A stretch of 64,000 nt of DNA from CAZOKN01 sp964580525 (GCA_964580525.1 CAZOKN010000003.1:17939-81938), one strand, 5' to 3'; positions 52,255 to 61,284 are shown, counted from the stretch's first letter. Notes: a model not told the origin generated them from the sequence alone. A program made the numbers and translations.

Positions 52255-53350
52255 AACAGCCCTGCCCTTGTGAAGTTAACTCATTACATATTTTTCTAGC
52301 ATCAGATTCTTTATCAAAACTGCCAACCTGTAAACGATAAAACGTACCTTTACCGTCAACACTTGCTTTTGCAATATGAATTTTCATATTACCCAATAAA
52401 GAAGCATATTTATTTTTTATTTTAATCCAATTAGTATTTGCATCACCTTCCGAGCGGAAAGAACCAAGCTGCATTCTATAGCCTGCCTTTTTATCAGAAG
52501 AAGTATCTTCTTTCGCTTCCGCTTCTTTAGCTGCTTTTGTAGGTGCAACCACTTTAATATCTTTCACAGTTATGTTAGCTGGCTTAGCTGCTGATTTTTG
52601 TTCAACAACTTTAATAGCTGGCTTTGTAACTTGTACATCTGTGTTTTTTGCTACTTCTAGAGTAGAAATATTTTTATGCGCAACATCGTCAGTCGCTTTT
52701 TCCTGTGCAGTCTTTATATCTTCAATTTTTTGCGGAGTATCATCTTCATTGTCATGTGCAACAGACGCAACCGCATTTTCCTTTTCCGGCTGGCTGGCTG
52801 AAGTAGCTACAGTCTTATTTTCTACTTTAGCCATTTCTACAATACCGGTATTTTCTGAAACTTTTTTCATAGCCTCCAAAGGAATTGCGCCATCATCCTG
52901 AGGGTCCTGCGAATTATCTCTAGGCTGTACAACAGGCGTGAGTTTTTTAATTTCTTCAGGCTTAATAGGCTCTTCAGGCTGAGGTAACAAACGTACAACT
53001 TTTGGCAATTCTTCGCCTGAATCTTTTTCAATAGCTTCATAAACTTCTTTATCACGATTGGCGATATACATCCCACCCGGATCTTCAGGTTTTTCTCTAA
53101 CAGGATCTGTTATTGCTTTCACTAAAGGAATTTTAGCATCACCACGGCTGATGATTATTTTGTCTGTAACTAGTGCATAAATACCAAAGCCAAGAATGGA
53201 AGATATAATTATGCCTGCAAAAATTTTAAGCAGTCTCGGCGAATGCTCACGAGTTTCCGCTTCTTCTTCATTTTTCTCTTCTTCAATCTCTTCCATAAAC
53301 TCATTAAGGAGTTTTTGGCTAAGATTTTCACGATTAAATTGCAATTGCAT
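52238..53350 (-). CDS. SPOR domain cell-envelope protein
   Basis: This 370-residue protein has an acidic cytoplasmic N-terminus (~1-40, EEIEEEKNEEE), one membrane helix (~44-63), a long disordered Lys/Pro/Glu/Ala-rich periplasmic linker, and a C-terminal SPOR domain (~290-370: YRMQLGSFRSEGDA, FYRLQVGSFDKESDARKI). SPOR domains bind denuded glycan strands at the division site. It stands between argS and nagZ, as usual in the class, and its 3' end overlaps nagZ. Confidence 0.93.
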   Translation of the reverse strand: MQLQFNRENLSQKLLNEFMEEIEEEKNEEEAETREHSPRLLKIFAGIIISSILGFGIYALVTDKIIISRGDAKIPLVKAITDPVREKPEDPGGMYIANRDKEVYEAIEKDSGEELPKVVRLLPQPEEPIKPEEIKKLTPVVQPRDNSQDPQDDGAIPLEAMKKVSENTGIVEMAKVENKTVATSASQPEKENAVASVAHDNEDDTPQKIEDIKTAQEKATDDVAHKNISTLEVAKNTDVQVTKPAIKVVEQKSAAKPANITVKDIKVVAPTKAAKEAEAKEDTSSDKKAGYRMQLGSFRSEGDANTNWIKIKNKYASLLGNMKIHIAKASVDGKGTFYRLQVGSFDKESDARKICNELTSQGQGCFVAKK

Positions 53351-53383
53351 AATAATTATACCTTAATAATTATTTATTTTTCT

Positions 53384-55135
53384 CTACATCTCACCAACAG
53401 CTTCAATATTAAATATCTGCAAGCCCGAAGCAATAACTTTTGTCATAGCATCAAGCATCGCAAGACGTGCCGCAGTCAATTCTGCATCTTCTTTTATTAT
53501 AAAACGCAATATAGCATTATCCTTGCCTTTATTCCATAGAGCATGGAACTCAGCTGCCAATTCTTGCAAATAAAAAGCTATTCTATGTGGTTCATTGGCA
53601 ATTGCCGCCGTTTCTACAATACGTGGCCATGCTGCCATAACTTTTATCAAAGCCAATTCTTCTTCCGAAGTAATACGCTTGAGAATATCAATATTATTTT
53701 TTTTCAAAATGGTGATAGCTTCCGGCGCATCTTCTACCGCGTTACGATAAACCGATTTTGCGCGTGCATGTGCATATTGCACATAAAACACTGGATTATC
53801 TTTTGATTGCTCTTTCACTAATTTCAAATCAAAGTCTAACACAGCATCATTTTTGCGCGTCATCATTATAAAGCGAATAACATCTTTTCCCACTTCATTT
53901 ATAACGTCACGCACTGTGGTAAAAGTCCCTGCCCTTTTCGACATTTTCATCGGCTTGCCGTCTTCAAGGAAATTAACCAATTGGGATATTTTTATATCAA
54001 GCTCGGCTTTATTATCACTAAGCGCTCCGATTGCCGCCTTCATCCTTTTTATATAGCCACTGTGATCAGCACCCAAAACAAGCACCATCCTATTAAAACC
54101 ACGCTGTATCTTATCCAAATGATAGGCAATATCAGGTGCGAAATATGTATAAGTGCCATTGGATTTCATCAACGCCCTATCAACATCATCTCCATATGCT
54201 GTAGAACGGAAAAGTGTTTGCTCCCTTGGCTCCCAATCGTCAGGTTTTTTGCCCTTAGGCGGCTCAAGCACACCACGATATAACAAGCCTTTTTCATCAA
54301 GTAACTTTAACGTACTTTCAATTTTACCACTCTCCTGGATGCTACGCTCAGATGTAAAAACATCATGCACAATGCCCAGATCAGCAAGGTCATTTTTTAT
54401 AACGGCCAGCATTGAATCAACAGAAAACTGACGCACCTTAGACAGCCATTCTTTTTCATCTAGATGCAAAAATGAATTACCAAATTCATTGGCAAGAGAC
54501 TCCCCCACAACCTTCAAATATTCTCCAGGATATAGCCCGGCTGGAATATCTCCTATATTTTCTCCAAGCGCCTCGCGATAGCGCAAAAAAGCAGAACGCG
54601 CGAGTACATCAATTTGCGCTCCAGCATCATTTATATAATATTCTTTGGTAACGTTAAAACCAGCTTTAATTAGCAAAAGAGCCAAAGCATCGCCATAAAC
54701 AGCGCCGCGTGCATGACCTATATGCATAGGTCCTGTAGGATTGGCTGAAACATACTCAATATTTACTTTTTCATTCTTGCCAATTTGGGAACTACCGTAT
54801 CCCAAACCTTCATTCAAAATTTCCTGAACAACCTGATACCAAATATCATTATTTAGTTTTAGATTGATAAATCCGGGCCCAGCCACCTCAACATTCGACA
54901 CAACTGGCAAAGTCTTGATTCTTTCTGAGATAATCGCCGCAAGTTCACGAGGATTAGCTTTTGCAGGTTTAGCAAGAACCATAGCAGCATTAGTAGCCAC
55001 ATCACCATGTGAAGCATCCCGCGGTGGTTCCATTGTTATCGCTTCAAATGACAAGCCTTGTGGCAACTTTCCTTCTGCCACCAACTCACCTAGCAAAACG
55101 TCAATTTCTTTCTTCAAAAGATTGAATATATTCAC
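53384..55135 (-). CDS. argS: Arginyl-tRNA synthetase
   Basis: This 583-residue class I enzyme has an N-terminal Arg-tRNA domain, then SANPTGPMHIGHARG (HIGH), and KPMKMSKRAGTF (the KMSKS loop), and an anticodon-binding C-terminus. It charges tRNA-Arg. The start is GTG at 55135. Just upstream on the same strand a 15-codon frame (MREVMPRCNLWMKNK) ends in a TGA that overlaps this GTG, which might couple translation. Confidence 0.96.
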   Translation of the reverse strand: MNIFNLLKKEIDVLLGELVAEGKLPQGLSFEAITMEPPRDASHGDVATNAAMVLAKPAKANPRELAAIISERIKTLPVVSNVEVAGPGFINLKLNNDIWYQVVQEILNEGLGYGSSQIGKNEKVNIEYVSANPTGPMHIGHARGAVYGDALALLLIKAGFNVTKEYYINDAGAQIDVLARSAFLRYREALGENIGDIPAGLYPGEYLKVVGESLANEFGNSFLHLDEKEWLSKVRQFSVDSMLAVIKNDLADLGIVHDVFTSERSIQESGKIESTLKLLDEKGLLYRGVLEPPKGKKPDDWEPREQTLFRSTAYGDDVDRALMKSNGTYTYFAPDIAYHLDKIQRGFNRMVLVLGADHSGYIKRMKAAIGALSDNKAELDIKISQLVNFLEDGKPMKMSKRAGTFTTVRDVINEVGKDVIRFIMMTRKNDAVLDFDLKLVKEQSKDNPVFYVQYAHARAKSVYRNAVEDAPEAITILKKNNIDILKRITSEEELALIKVMAAWPRIVETAAIANEPHRIAFYLQELAAEFHALWNKGKDNAILRFIIKEDAELTAARLAMLDAMTKVIASGLQIFNIEAVGEM

Positions 55136-55308
55136 TTATTTTTCATCCATAAATTGCAGCGCGGCATCACCTCACGCATTCCACGCGGATAATATATATT
55201 TTTTTTAGGAAAACAAAAGAATTTAAAACATTAACGTAATTGTAAAGAAAGTTTAATATTGCTATGTTACAGTAAAACATAGTAGTTGGATAAACTAACA
55301 AATTTAAA

Positions 55309-55869
55309 ATGGTTTTTATCTTGTCTAATATTGCATCAGATTATTCAGAAAATTACTGGCAGAATACTGTCAGGGTTGGCCATTCGGCTACCGCCTCTGA
55401 AGATGTGGTTACCAAAACCCAAGATGAAAGCGGCATATATGCTGGTGTTGGAACTTGGGTAGAGAGAGTAACAGGAAAGAAACGAGCTTTTTCTGAAGTG
55501 GTAGAAAATCAAACTGATGAATATAAAGAAGTTACAAATAAAAAGCCAAGACTTGAGAAAAATATAGCATCTACTTACGTAGCAGATGAAAAGGAATTGG
55601 ATTCTGAAAAAGCTCATAAAGAAATAGAGATTAAAGCTGGTCAAAAAAGAACCGAAGACTTCGTGAAACGAAACGAAGAAGTTGAAATTAAAAGAACCCA
55701 AGCCGCAAAAGATCAAGAATCTATACGCCAAATATTAATTCGTGAAGAATTAAAACGCTCAAAAGAGCAAAACAGCGTTGGTACAAAGGAAGCTAAGTTT
55801 AGCTTTGTTGAAATGGTCAGAAACCAAGAACGTACCGGCATGATTCCTGGCGTTAGAATAAAAGACTAA
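55309..55869 (+). CDS. Hypothetical coiled-coil protein
   Basis: This 186-residue charged protein is rich in Glu and Lys. Residues ~90-155 look like a long helix or coiled coil (ERKI-type heptads). It has Lys/Arg patches (TGKKRAF, NKKPRLEKN) and ends FSFVEMVRNQERTGMIPG then VRIKD. I do not recognise the family. The C-terminal F-x-E-M-V...G-x-I-P pattern is partly shared with the end of the pentapeptide protein at 38168. It has its own strong terminator. The function is unknown. Confidence 0.6.
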   Translation: MVFILSNIASDYSENYWQNTVRVGHSATASEDVVTKTQDESGIYAGVGTWVERVTGKKRAFSEVVENQTDEYKEVTNKKPRLEKNIASTYVADEKELDSEKAHKEIEIKAGQKRTEDFVKRNEEVEIKRTQAAKDQESIRQILIREELKRSKEQNSVGTKEAKFSFVEMVRNQERTGMIPGVRIKD

Positions 55870-55890
55870 GCCTCTAAAACATAAAAATAA

Positions 55891-55918
55891 AAAGCCGCGA
55901 AAAATTCGCGGCTTTTTT
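55891..55918 (+). terminator. Rho-independent terminator
   Basis: AAAGCCGCGAA (55891-55901) and TTCGCGGCTTT (55905-55915) form an 11-bp stem with a 3-base loop, followed by a T-run. It ends the hypothetical gene at 55309. Confidence 0.93.
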
Positions 55919-55955
55919 TATTTATCATATATTCAAACTGACTTCATAAATAATA

Positions 55956-55992
55956 AAAAGAGCGCCAGAATTTTAAACCCTGGCGCTCTTTT
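55956..55992 (-). terminator. Terminator of the rpsP-rplS operon
   Basis: AAAAGAGCGCCAG and CTGGCGCTCTTTT form a 13-bp stem around an 11-base loop. On the minus strand it is followed by Ts and lies 20 bases after the rplS stop. It could work in both directions. Confidence 0.9.
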
Positions 55993-56011
55993 AATTCGAT
56001 TAAAAACCAAT

Positions 56012-56491
56012 CTACTTTTTAGGCTTCTTATCTTTTTTAGTCACAACCCTAGGGCCTTTTTCAATCTTAACTTTAGAAGCAGCGATTTCAGCAGCTTCAG
56101 CAAGTCTTGCAGCTCCGCCATCAGCTTCGTGTTTTTCTTCGATACGAGCAGCCTTACCAGTCAAAGCACGCATGTAGTAAAGTTTAGCACGGCTTACAAC
56201 ACCCTTACGTACAATCTCAACACCATCCACACGTGGAGAGTAAAGTGGGAATACACGTTCAACACCCTCACCATGGCTGATCTTACGAACAGTGAATGAT
56301 GAATTGATGCCTCTTCTTTTTATAGCAATACAAAGCCCTTCGAAAGACTGGATACGTTCAGATTTACCGTCAATTTCAACAATACGTACACCAACGCGCA
56401 CAGTATCACCAACACGGAAATCAGGAACCCTTTTATTCGCAGCTATTCTCTGTATTTGCTGTTCTTCAAATTTTTGTAGCAAATTAGTCAT
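56012..56491 (-). CDS. rplS: Large ribosomal subunit protein bL19
   Basis: This 159-residue protein has the bL19 core (~1-120: VGDTVRVGVRIVEIDGKSER, FEGLCIAIKRRGINSSFTVR, GEGVERVFPLYSPRV) and a charged C-terminal tail of about 40 residues. It sits at the subunit interface. Its ATG overlaps the trmD stop by 4 bases, so translation is coupled. Last gene of the operon. Confidence 0.97.
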   Translation of the reverse strand: MTNLLQKFEEQQIQRIAANKRVPDFRVGDTVRVGVRIVEIDGKSERIQSFEGLCIAIKRRGINSSFTVRKISHGEGVERVFPLYSPRVDGVEIVRKGVVSRAKLYYMRALTGKAARIEEKHEADGGAARLAEAAEIAASKVKIEKGPRVVTKKDKKPKK

Positions 56492-57207
56492 TTTGAAAAC
56501 CTCTTAATATACTTTTGCCACAAATCAATGCGGCGTTTCTCAGTAATTTCCCTGGCTTGTTCCAATCGCCAGTTATTTATCTCGGCATGGTGGCCGGAAA
56601 GCAAAACTTCAGGGACATTACGCCCTTTCCATTCGACCGGTCTTGTATATAACGGATATTCTAAAAGTCCAGCATAATCTGCATTTTCGCCAAAACTTTC
56701 TTCACTCAAGGTTGATTTATTACCTAAAACACCAGGCAATAGTCGTATACACGTATCCGCCAACACCAAAGCTGCAACTTCGCCGCCTGACAAAATATAG
56801 TCGCCAATACTTATCTCTTCCAGGCCATATTCCTCAATGACCCGCTCATCAATACCCTCATAACGGCCACAAATAACTCCTATTTCTTTGGTATTTGCCA
56901 ATTCATAGGCCTTTTCTTGCGTCAGAGGCTTACCACGCGGCGACATGTAAACCAGCTTCATTCCTTCTGTTTTATTAGCCTCTATAGCAGCTCCTAGCAC
57001 ATCTGGACGCATAACCATACCAGCACCACCACCGCATGGAGTATCATCCACCGTCGAGTGCTTATCCTGGGCATATTGCCTTATATCAACGCATTTAAAA
57101 CCCCAAACACCCTTTTCCAGAGCTTTGCTAGCAATGGATGCCCCTAGCGGCCCAGGAAACATTTCGGGAAATAGAGTGAATAGAGTTATTTTCCAGTTAT
57201 ATGACAT
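56488..57207 (-). CDS. trmD: tRNA (guanine-N1)-methyltransferase
   Basis: This 239-residue SPOUT methyltransferase has the trefoil-knot motifs YMSPRGKPLTQ, ICGRYEGIDERV and SIGDYILSGGE. It methylates G37 of tRNAs to prevent frameshifting. Length and motifs are normal. It follows a small unknown gene by 21 bases. Confidence 0.97.
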   Translation of the reverse strand: MSYNWKITLFTLFPEMFPGPLGASIASKALEKGVWGFKCVDIRQYAQDKHSTVDDTPCGGGAGMVMRPDVLGAAIEANKTEGMKLVYMSPRGKPLTQEKAYELANTKEIGVICGRYEGIDERVIEEYGLEEISIGDYILSGGEVAALVLADTCIRLLPGVLGNKSTLSEESFGENADYAGLLEYPLYTRPVEWKGRNVPEVLLSGHHAEINNWRLEQAREITEKRRIDLWQKYIKRFSK

Positions 57208-57228
57208 ACATCTATCTAGTTTAATAAA

Positions 57229-57492
57229 TTAGCGCCCACGATCAACTCGTAATCCCGTATCACCACGATTAAACATATTAATTTCATCATTAGATTGAGC
57301 ATCATTTATCAATTCTTTCAAAGGATAATATGAAGATATGAGTAAAAAGAACAAAGAAAAAAGATTATTTTTTGAATCATTATATAGCCCACCAGAAACC
57401 ACAGCACAACACAATGTCAAAATAGCAGCTTTAGGTGCATGCTTTTGATAATTAGTGGATATTTCGTTTTTTACACTTTCAACAAATCCCAT
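57229..57492 (-). CDS. Small hypothetical protein inside the rpsP operon
   Basis: This 87-residue protein has one or two hydrophobic segments (AAILTLCCAVVSGG; LFSLFFLLISSYYPL) and polar ends. I do not recognise it. Its start overlaps the rimM stop by one base (TAATG), so it is translated with rimM. It stands between rimM and trmD, where most bacteria have no gene. It may be an inner membrane protein. Confidence 0.55.
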   Translation of the reverse strand: MGFVESVKNEISTNYQKHAPKAAILTLCCAVVSGGLYNDSKNNLFSLFFLLISSYYPLKELINDAQSNDEINMFNRGDTGLRVDRGR

Positions 57493-58034
57493 TAATCTTC
57501 CTCATTATCATTATTCTGCACATATTCCATTTCTGGCGGGATAATGGTCATATATCTTTCTTCTACATTAATAATTGGGAATATCTCTCGGTTAAAAGGG
57601 AATAATTCAGTTTCTCCTTTACCCATATCAATTTCGAGTAAATCGCCACCACCATAATTTTGTACATCCAGAACAACACCAAACTTTTTGCCATCCTGCA
57701 AAACTTGCATGCCTTTCAAATCTTCGTAATAAAACTCATTTTCCTCTTCTTTAGGGAATTTACTACGATCAGCATAAAGCTCCCGTCCACGCAGCTTTTC
57801 TGCTTCATTACGATCAGTTATATTATTAACTTTAGCGATAATAATTTCTTTATTTATTGAGAGTAGCTCAATTTCAAATTTTTCTTTGCCATTCTTGCTG
57901 TAAAGCGGGCAATAATCCATTAAAGATCCTGGAATATCTGTAAATGAATGTATTTTCACAGCACCTCTTATGCCATGCGCAGAGGTTATTTTACCAACAC
58001 AAATGAGCTTTATTTTATCATTCTCAGAAGACAT
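57492..58034 (-). CDS. rimM: Ribosome maturation factor RimM
   Basis: I start at the ATG at 58034 (180 residues), with an AGAGGT site; a start 10 codons upstream would run into the hairpin before the gene. The RimM N-domain VGKITSAHGIRGAVKI and the PRC-barrel domain with VVLDVQNYGGGDLLEI are clear. It binds uS19 and helps 30S maturation. Confidence 0.95.
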   Translation of the reverse strand: MSSENDKIKLICVGKITSAHGIRGAVKIHSFTDIPGSLMDYCPLYSKNGKEKFEIELLSINKEIIIAKVNNITDRNEAEKLRGRELYADRSKFPKEEENEFYYEDLKGMQVLQDGKKFGVVLDVQNYGGGDLLEIDMGKGETELFPFNREIFPIINVEERYMTIIPPEMEYVQNNDNEED

Positions 58035-58051
58035 AACACCTCTAGTAAATA

Positions 58052-58085
58052 AAAAAAGCAGCACAAATAAATGCGCTGCTTTTTT
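58052..58085 (-). terminator. Hairpin between rpsP and rimM (partial terminator)
   Basis: AAAAAAGCAGC and GCTGCTTTTTT form an 11-bp stem around a 12-base loop. On the minus strand a T-run follows. It lies between the rpsP stop and the rimM start and could reduce read-through, so that more S16 is made than RimM and TrmD. Confidence 0.75.
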
Positions 58086-58109
58086 AAAAATTCAGATAAC
58101 TACTAATAA

Positions 58110-58490
58110 CTAAGCAGCAGCCTGTTCAGCAGCGGCCTTAGCAGCAGCTTCAGCAGCCGCAGCAGCTTGTTTCTGCTTCAATTTCTCTTGAGAAGCTTTA
58201 TTTCTTTTCTCGATAAATGCTTTTCTTTGCTTGTTAAGCTCTAGCAAACCCTTGCTTACAAGGAAAGACTCAACGCGTTCAGAAGGAACAGCACCTTGGC
58301 CTAACCAATATTTAGCACGCTCAGCTTCAATAATCAGCCTATCAGCGCTTTCTTTACCAGCCAAAGGATTGTAAGTACCGATTTTTTCTATGAACTTACC
58401 ATCGCGAGGAGATGTTGAATCTGCAACAACGATTCTGTAATAAGGTCTTTTCTTCGTACCGCCTCTAGCCAAACGTATTTTAACTGCCAT
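58110..58490 (-). CDS. rpsP: Small ribosomal subunit protein bS16
   Basis: I start at the ATG at 58490 (MAVKIRLARGGTKKRPYY, 126 residues), with AGGA upstream; the longer frame begins in unconserved sequence. The core is bS16; the last ~40 residues are an Ala/Lys/Glu-rich tail (KQAAAAAEAAAKAAAEQ), common in alphaproteobacterial S16. First gene of the rpsP-rimM-orf-trmD-rplS operon. Confidence 0.96.
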   Translation of the reverse strand: MAVKIRLARGGTKKRPYYRIVVADSTSPRDGKFIEKIGTYNPLAGKESADRLIIEAERAKYWLGQGAVPSERVESFLVSKGLLELNKQRKAFIEKRNKASQEKLKQKQAAAAAEAAAKAAAEQAAA

Positions 58491-58612
58491 TATGCCATCT
58501 TCCTTAATATTTCCAAAAACAAACCCACCATTTTCAACTTTCATGTGGGCATAGAGGGCGAGTTATATATTGCATTTTTTATGAGAAGTCAAAATGTTTT
58601 TTTGTATAAATA

Positions 58613-58627
58613 GCATATTGGCAAAGG
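58613..58627. repeat. GCATATTGGCAAAGG repeat word
   Basis: This 15-base word lies in the spacer between rpsP and obgE, with a nearby CTAATATGGC (58633-58642) that can pair with part of it. It matches the repeats at 25222 and, in part, at 2601-2649 and 651. Confidence 0.35.
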
Positions 58628-58658
58628 AACGGCTAATATGGCATTTTATCAATTATTC

Positions 58659-59669
58659 TTACTCTGATGCAGCTTTTTCCCTAAAATCAACAATATCCTT
58701 CCAGATATCACGCAAAACTTCTTTTATGCCGTCACCAGTAACCCCTGATATTGTATAGATTTTTTTGCCGCTAGCCTTCTTCAATTCTTTCTTTTTTTGC
58801 TTTATTTCTTCTTCAGTCAAAGCATCGCATTTGTTAAGCGCAAGAATTTCATTCTTTTCAGCCAAAAGCTGGCTATAGGCACCAAGTTCGCCACGTATCA
58901 CCTTATATGCTTCAGCAACATTTTCCTGGGTACCATCAACAAGGTGTAAAATCACCCCACAACGCTCCACATGGCGCAAAAACTGTATCCCCAGACCAAC
59001 ACCCTCATGCGCCCCTTCTATAAGGCCGGGAATGTCCGCCATAACAAACTCTTTATTATCAACATAAACCACACCAAGCATAGGTTTTAGCGTTGTAAAA
59101 GGATAATTAGCAATTTTCGGACGAGCACGCGAAACAGCGCTCAAAAATGTTGATTTACCGGCATTTGGTAAGCCAACTAGTCCGGCATCAGACATAAGTT
59201 TAAGCTTCAACCACACCCACATTTCTTCGCAAGGCGTACCTTTTGTTGTGTGCCTTGGCGCACGGTTGATCGAAGATTTAAAATTAGTATTACCCAATCC
59301 GCCATCTCCACCCCTAACAAGCACAAATTGCTGCCCTACTTCAGTCATGTCAGCTAGCAATAAATCGCTACCATCCGCGATCACCTGCGTTCCAATAGGA
59401 ACTTCTATTATTAAATCTTCCGCATCAGCACCGCTGCGGTTTTTACCTTTGCCGTTCTCTCCGCGTTTTGCCTTAAAATGCTGTGTATAACGAAAATCTA
59501 TTAGTGTGTTAAGGCCTGGAATACATCTGATTATAACACTTCCCCCTCGCCCGCCATCGCCACCATCTGGACCGCCTTTTGGCACGTTCGCCTCACGCCT
59601 GAAGCTGAGACAGCCGTCGCCGCCAGCACCGCTTCTTGTATATATTTTAGCTTCATCGAGGAACTGCAT
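58659..59669 (-). CDS. obgE: GTPase ObgE/CgtA
   Basis: This 336-residue protein has the glycine-rich Obg fold (~1-158, GGPDGGDGGRGGSV) and a GTPase domain with GLPNAGKST (P-loop), TTLKPMLGVV, DIPGLIEGA and NKCD. It acts in 50S ribosome assembly and stress control. It lacks the extra C-terminal OCT domain. It is the third gene of rplU-rpmA-obgE, separated from rpmA by a terminator-like hairpin. Confidence 0.97.
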   Translation of the reverse strand: MQFLDEAKIYTRSGAGGDGCLSFRREANVPKGGPDGGDGGRGGSVIIRCIPGLNTLIDFRYTQHFKAKRGENGKGKNRSGADAEDLIIEVPIGTQVIADGSDLLLADMTEVGQQFVLVRGGDGGLGNTNFKSSINRAPRHTTKGTPCEEMWVWLKLKLMSDAGLVGLPNAGKSTFLSAVSRARPKIANYPFTTLKPMLGVVYVDNKEFVMADIPGLIEGAHEGVGLGIQFLRHVERCGVILHLVDGTQENVAEAYKVIRGELGAYSQLLAEKNEILALNKCDALTEEEIKQKKKELKKASGKKIYTISGVTGDGIKEVLRDIWKDIVDFREKAASE

Positions 59670-59724
59670 AACACTCCGTATGGAATAAAGGATAAAGAAA
59701 TTCCTTTAATTCTTTACCAAAAAC

Positions 59725-59766
59725 AAAAACACGCTCAAACAGATTAACTGAAAAGAGCGTGTTTTT
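59725..59766 (-). terminator. Terminator-like hairpin between rpmA and obgE
   Basis: AAAAACACGCTC (59725-59736) and GAGCGTGTTTTT (59755-59766) form a 12-bp stem around an 18-base loop. On the minus strand Ts follow. It may let much more L21/L27 be made than ObgE. Confidence 0.85.
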
Positions 59767-59789
59767 AAAATTCAAAACGCTGTTTAAAA

Positions 59790-60047
59790 CTAAGCAGCAG
59801 CCGCAACAACAGAAACGAATTGTCTGTGTCCAGAAATATGGAACTCAACTTTTCCTTCAGTAGTTGCAAATATAGTATGGTCTTTTCCCATACCAACATT
59901 TTTACCAGGGTGATATGTTGTACCACGCTGACGAATTATAATATTTCCAGGAACAACTGCTTGTCCACCAGCTTTTTTAACACCTAGTCTACGACCAGCC
60001 GAATCACGACCGTTTCTCGAACTACCACCCGCTTTCTTGTGAGCCAT
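59790..60047 (-). CDS. rpmA: Large ribosomal subunit protein bL27
   Basis: This 85-residue protein begins MAHKKAGGSSRNGRDS, as typical for bL27 without an N-terminal cleaved peptide. It has RQRGTTYHPGKNVGMGKDHT. It lies at the peptidyl transferase centre. It follows rplU by 10 bases. Confidence 0.98.
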   Translation of the reverse strand: MAHKKAGGSSRNGRDSAGRRLGVKKAGGQAVVPGNIIIRQRGTTYHPGKNVGMGKDHTIFATTEGKVEFHISGHRQFVSVVAAAA

Positions 60048-60057
60048 GTTTTATACC

Positions 60058-60516
60058 TTATTTACTAGTTGATTTCTTAGGAGAAGCTTTTTTCGCAGGA
60101 GCCTTTTTCTCAGCACTTGCAGCCTTTTTAGCTGGCTTAGCTTCTTCTTTTGCTTCTACAGCTTCAGTTTTTTTAGCTGGTTTAGCAACTTTCTTTATTT
60201 CGCCTTTACCGCTAACGTCAAGAATACGCACAACAGTAACCTGCTGACGGTGACCATTCTTTCTACGGTAATTTTGACGACGTTTTTTCTTGAAAATGAT
60301 AACTTTATCATCTTTCTTTTGCTCAAGGATTTCAGCACTTACAACAGCACCTTCCACAGTTGGGCTACCAAGCCTCAAACTGCCTTCAGAACCAAGCACC
60401 AAAACGCTATCAAACTTAACATTGCTGCCAACTTCGCCATCGATCTTTTCGATCTTCAGAACGTCATTTTCAGAAACTTTATACTGCTTACCACCTGTTT
60501 GTATTACTGCGTACAT
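60058..60516 (-). CDS. rplU: Large ribosomal subunit protein bL21 with Lys/Ala-rich tail
   Basis: This 152-residue protein has the bL21 core (~1-102: MYAVIQTGGKQYKVSENDVL, FKKKRRQNYRRKNGHRQ) followed by a ~50-residue tail rich in Lys, Ala and Glu, a form seen in several alphaproteobacteria. A consensus promoter lies just upstream. First gene of rplU-rpmA-obgE. Confidence 0.97.
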   Translation of the reverse strand: MYAVIQTGGKQYKVSENDVLKIEKIDGEVGSNVKFDSVLVLGSEGSLRLGSPTVEGAVVSAEILEQKKDDKVIIFKKKRRQNYRRKNGHRQQVTVVRILDVSGKGEIKKVAKPAKKTEAVEAKEEAKPAKKAASAEKKAPAKKASPKKSTSK

Positions 60517-60558
60517 CTTATCAAATCTCTATATATTCTGCCAAAAATGGAGGTCTGG
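60517..60558 (-). other. 5' untranslated region of rplU
   Basis: The predicted start of transcription is near 60552, giving a leader of about 36 bases. I see no strong hairpin in it. Confidence 0.35.
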
Positions 60559-60586
60559 AATATAACGGCTTAGATGTCTTTGTCAA
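60559..60586 (-). promoter_or_regulatory. Consensus sigma-70-type promoter for rplU
   Basis: On the minus strand a perfect TTGACA (60581-60586), a 16-base spacer and TATATT (60559-60564). This is the best promoter match that I found in the window and suits a ribosomal operon. Confidence 0.75.
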
Positions 60587-60715
60587 CATGTTATTTAGCG
60601 AAACATTAAAATAGTAGGCGGGGAGCACAAAAGCAAAAGGAGGCAAAAGGCTAAAAGCAAAGGGTTTTGGGAACATGTTCCTGAAATTTTCGCACTTATT
60701 GCGCTGTTCTGGCAA

Positions 60716-61216
60716 TTATTTCTTATAATATTTCTTCAGCAATTTATTAACATTTGGCGAAACCATTTCACCAACATCGCCACCAAGACGCACCACTTCC
60801 TTCACAAAGCGTGAAGCGATGAAGTGAGTTGATTCTGAGGTTGGTAGAAAAACAGTCTGAATTTCAGGATTCATTTTTGTGTTCATACCTGACATTTGAA
60901 ATTCATATTCAAAATCAGACACTGCCCGTAAACCCCTGATAATTATAGAAGCTTTATGTTCTTTAGCGAAGTTTACAAGTAGTCCTTCAAAGCCGATAAC
61001 TTCAATAGCGACATTTTTTCCGACCAACGCAGCAACATCCGCCTGCACCATTTTGCAGCGCTCTTTAAGAGAAAATATCGGAGTTTTAGCAGTATCCGCT
61101 GCCACAGCTATAATAAGCTTATCAACAATTTTCACCGCACGTTTGATTATATCAACATGCCCCAATGTTATGGGATCGAACGTTCCGGGATAAACTCCAA
61201 CCAACTGCTTTTTCAT
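60716..61216 (-). CDS. coaD: Pantetheine-phosphate adenylyltransferase
   Basis: This 166-residue nucleotidyltransferase has GVYPGTFDPITLGHVDII (the TxGH-type ATP site), IIRGLRAVSDFEYEFQM and the C-terminal SSRFVKE-type segment (ASRFVKEV). It makes dephospho-CoA from phosphopantetheine and ATP, two steps after CoaC. The gene stands alone between the rplU promoter and the metalloprotease gene. Confidence 0.96.
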   Translation of the reverse strand: MKKQLVGVYPGTFDPITLGHVDIIKRAVKIVDKLIIAVAADTAKTPIFSLKERCKMVQADVAALVGKNVAIEVIGFEGLLVNFAKEHKASIIIRGLRAVSDFEYEFQMSGMNTKMNPEIQTVFLPTSESTHFIASRFVKEVVRLGGDVGEMVSPNVNKLLKKYYKK

Positions 61217-61284
61217 AATTTAGCCAATTCCTAATTTCGCCCAAGGGTAAACTAGAATTTATGAATGAAGAAGTCAAGTTTGCG

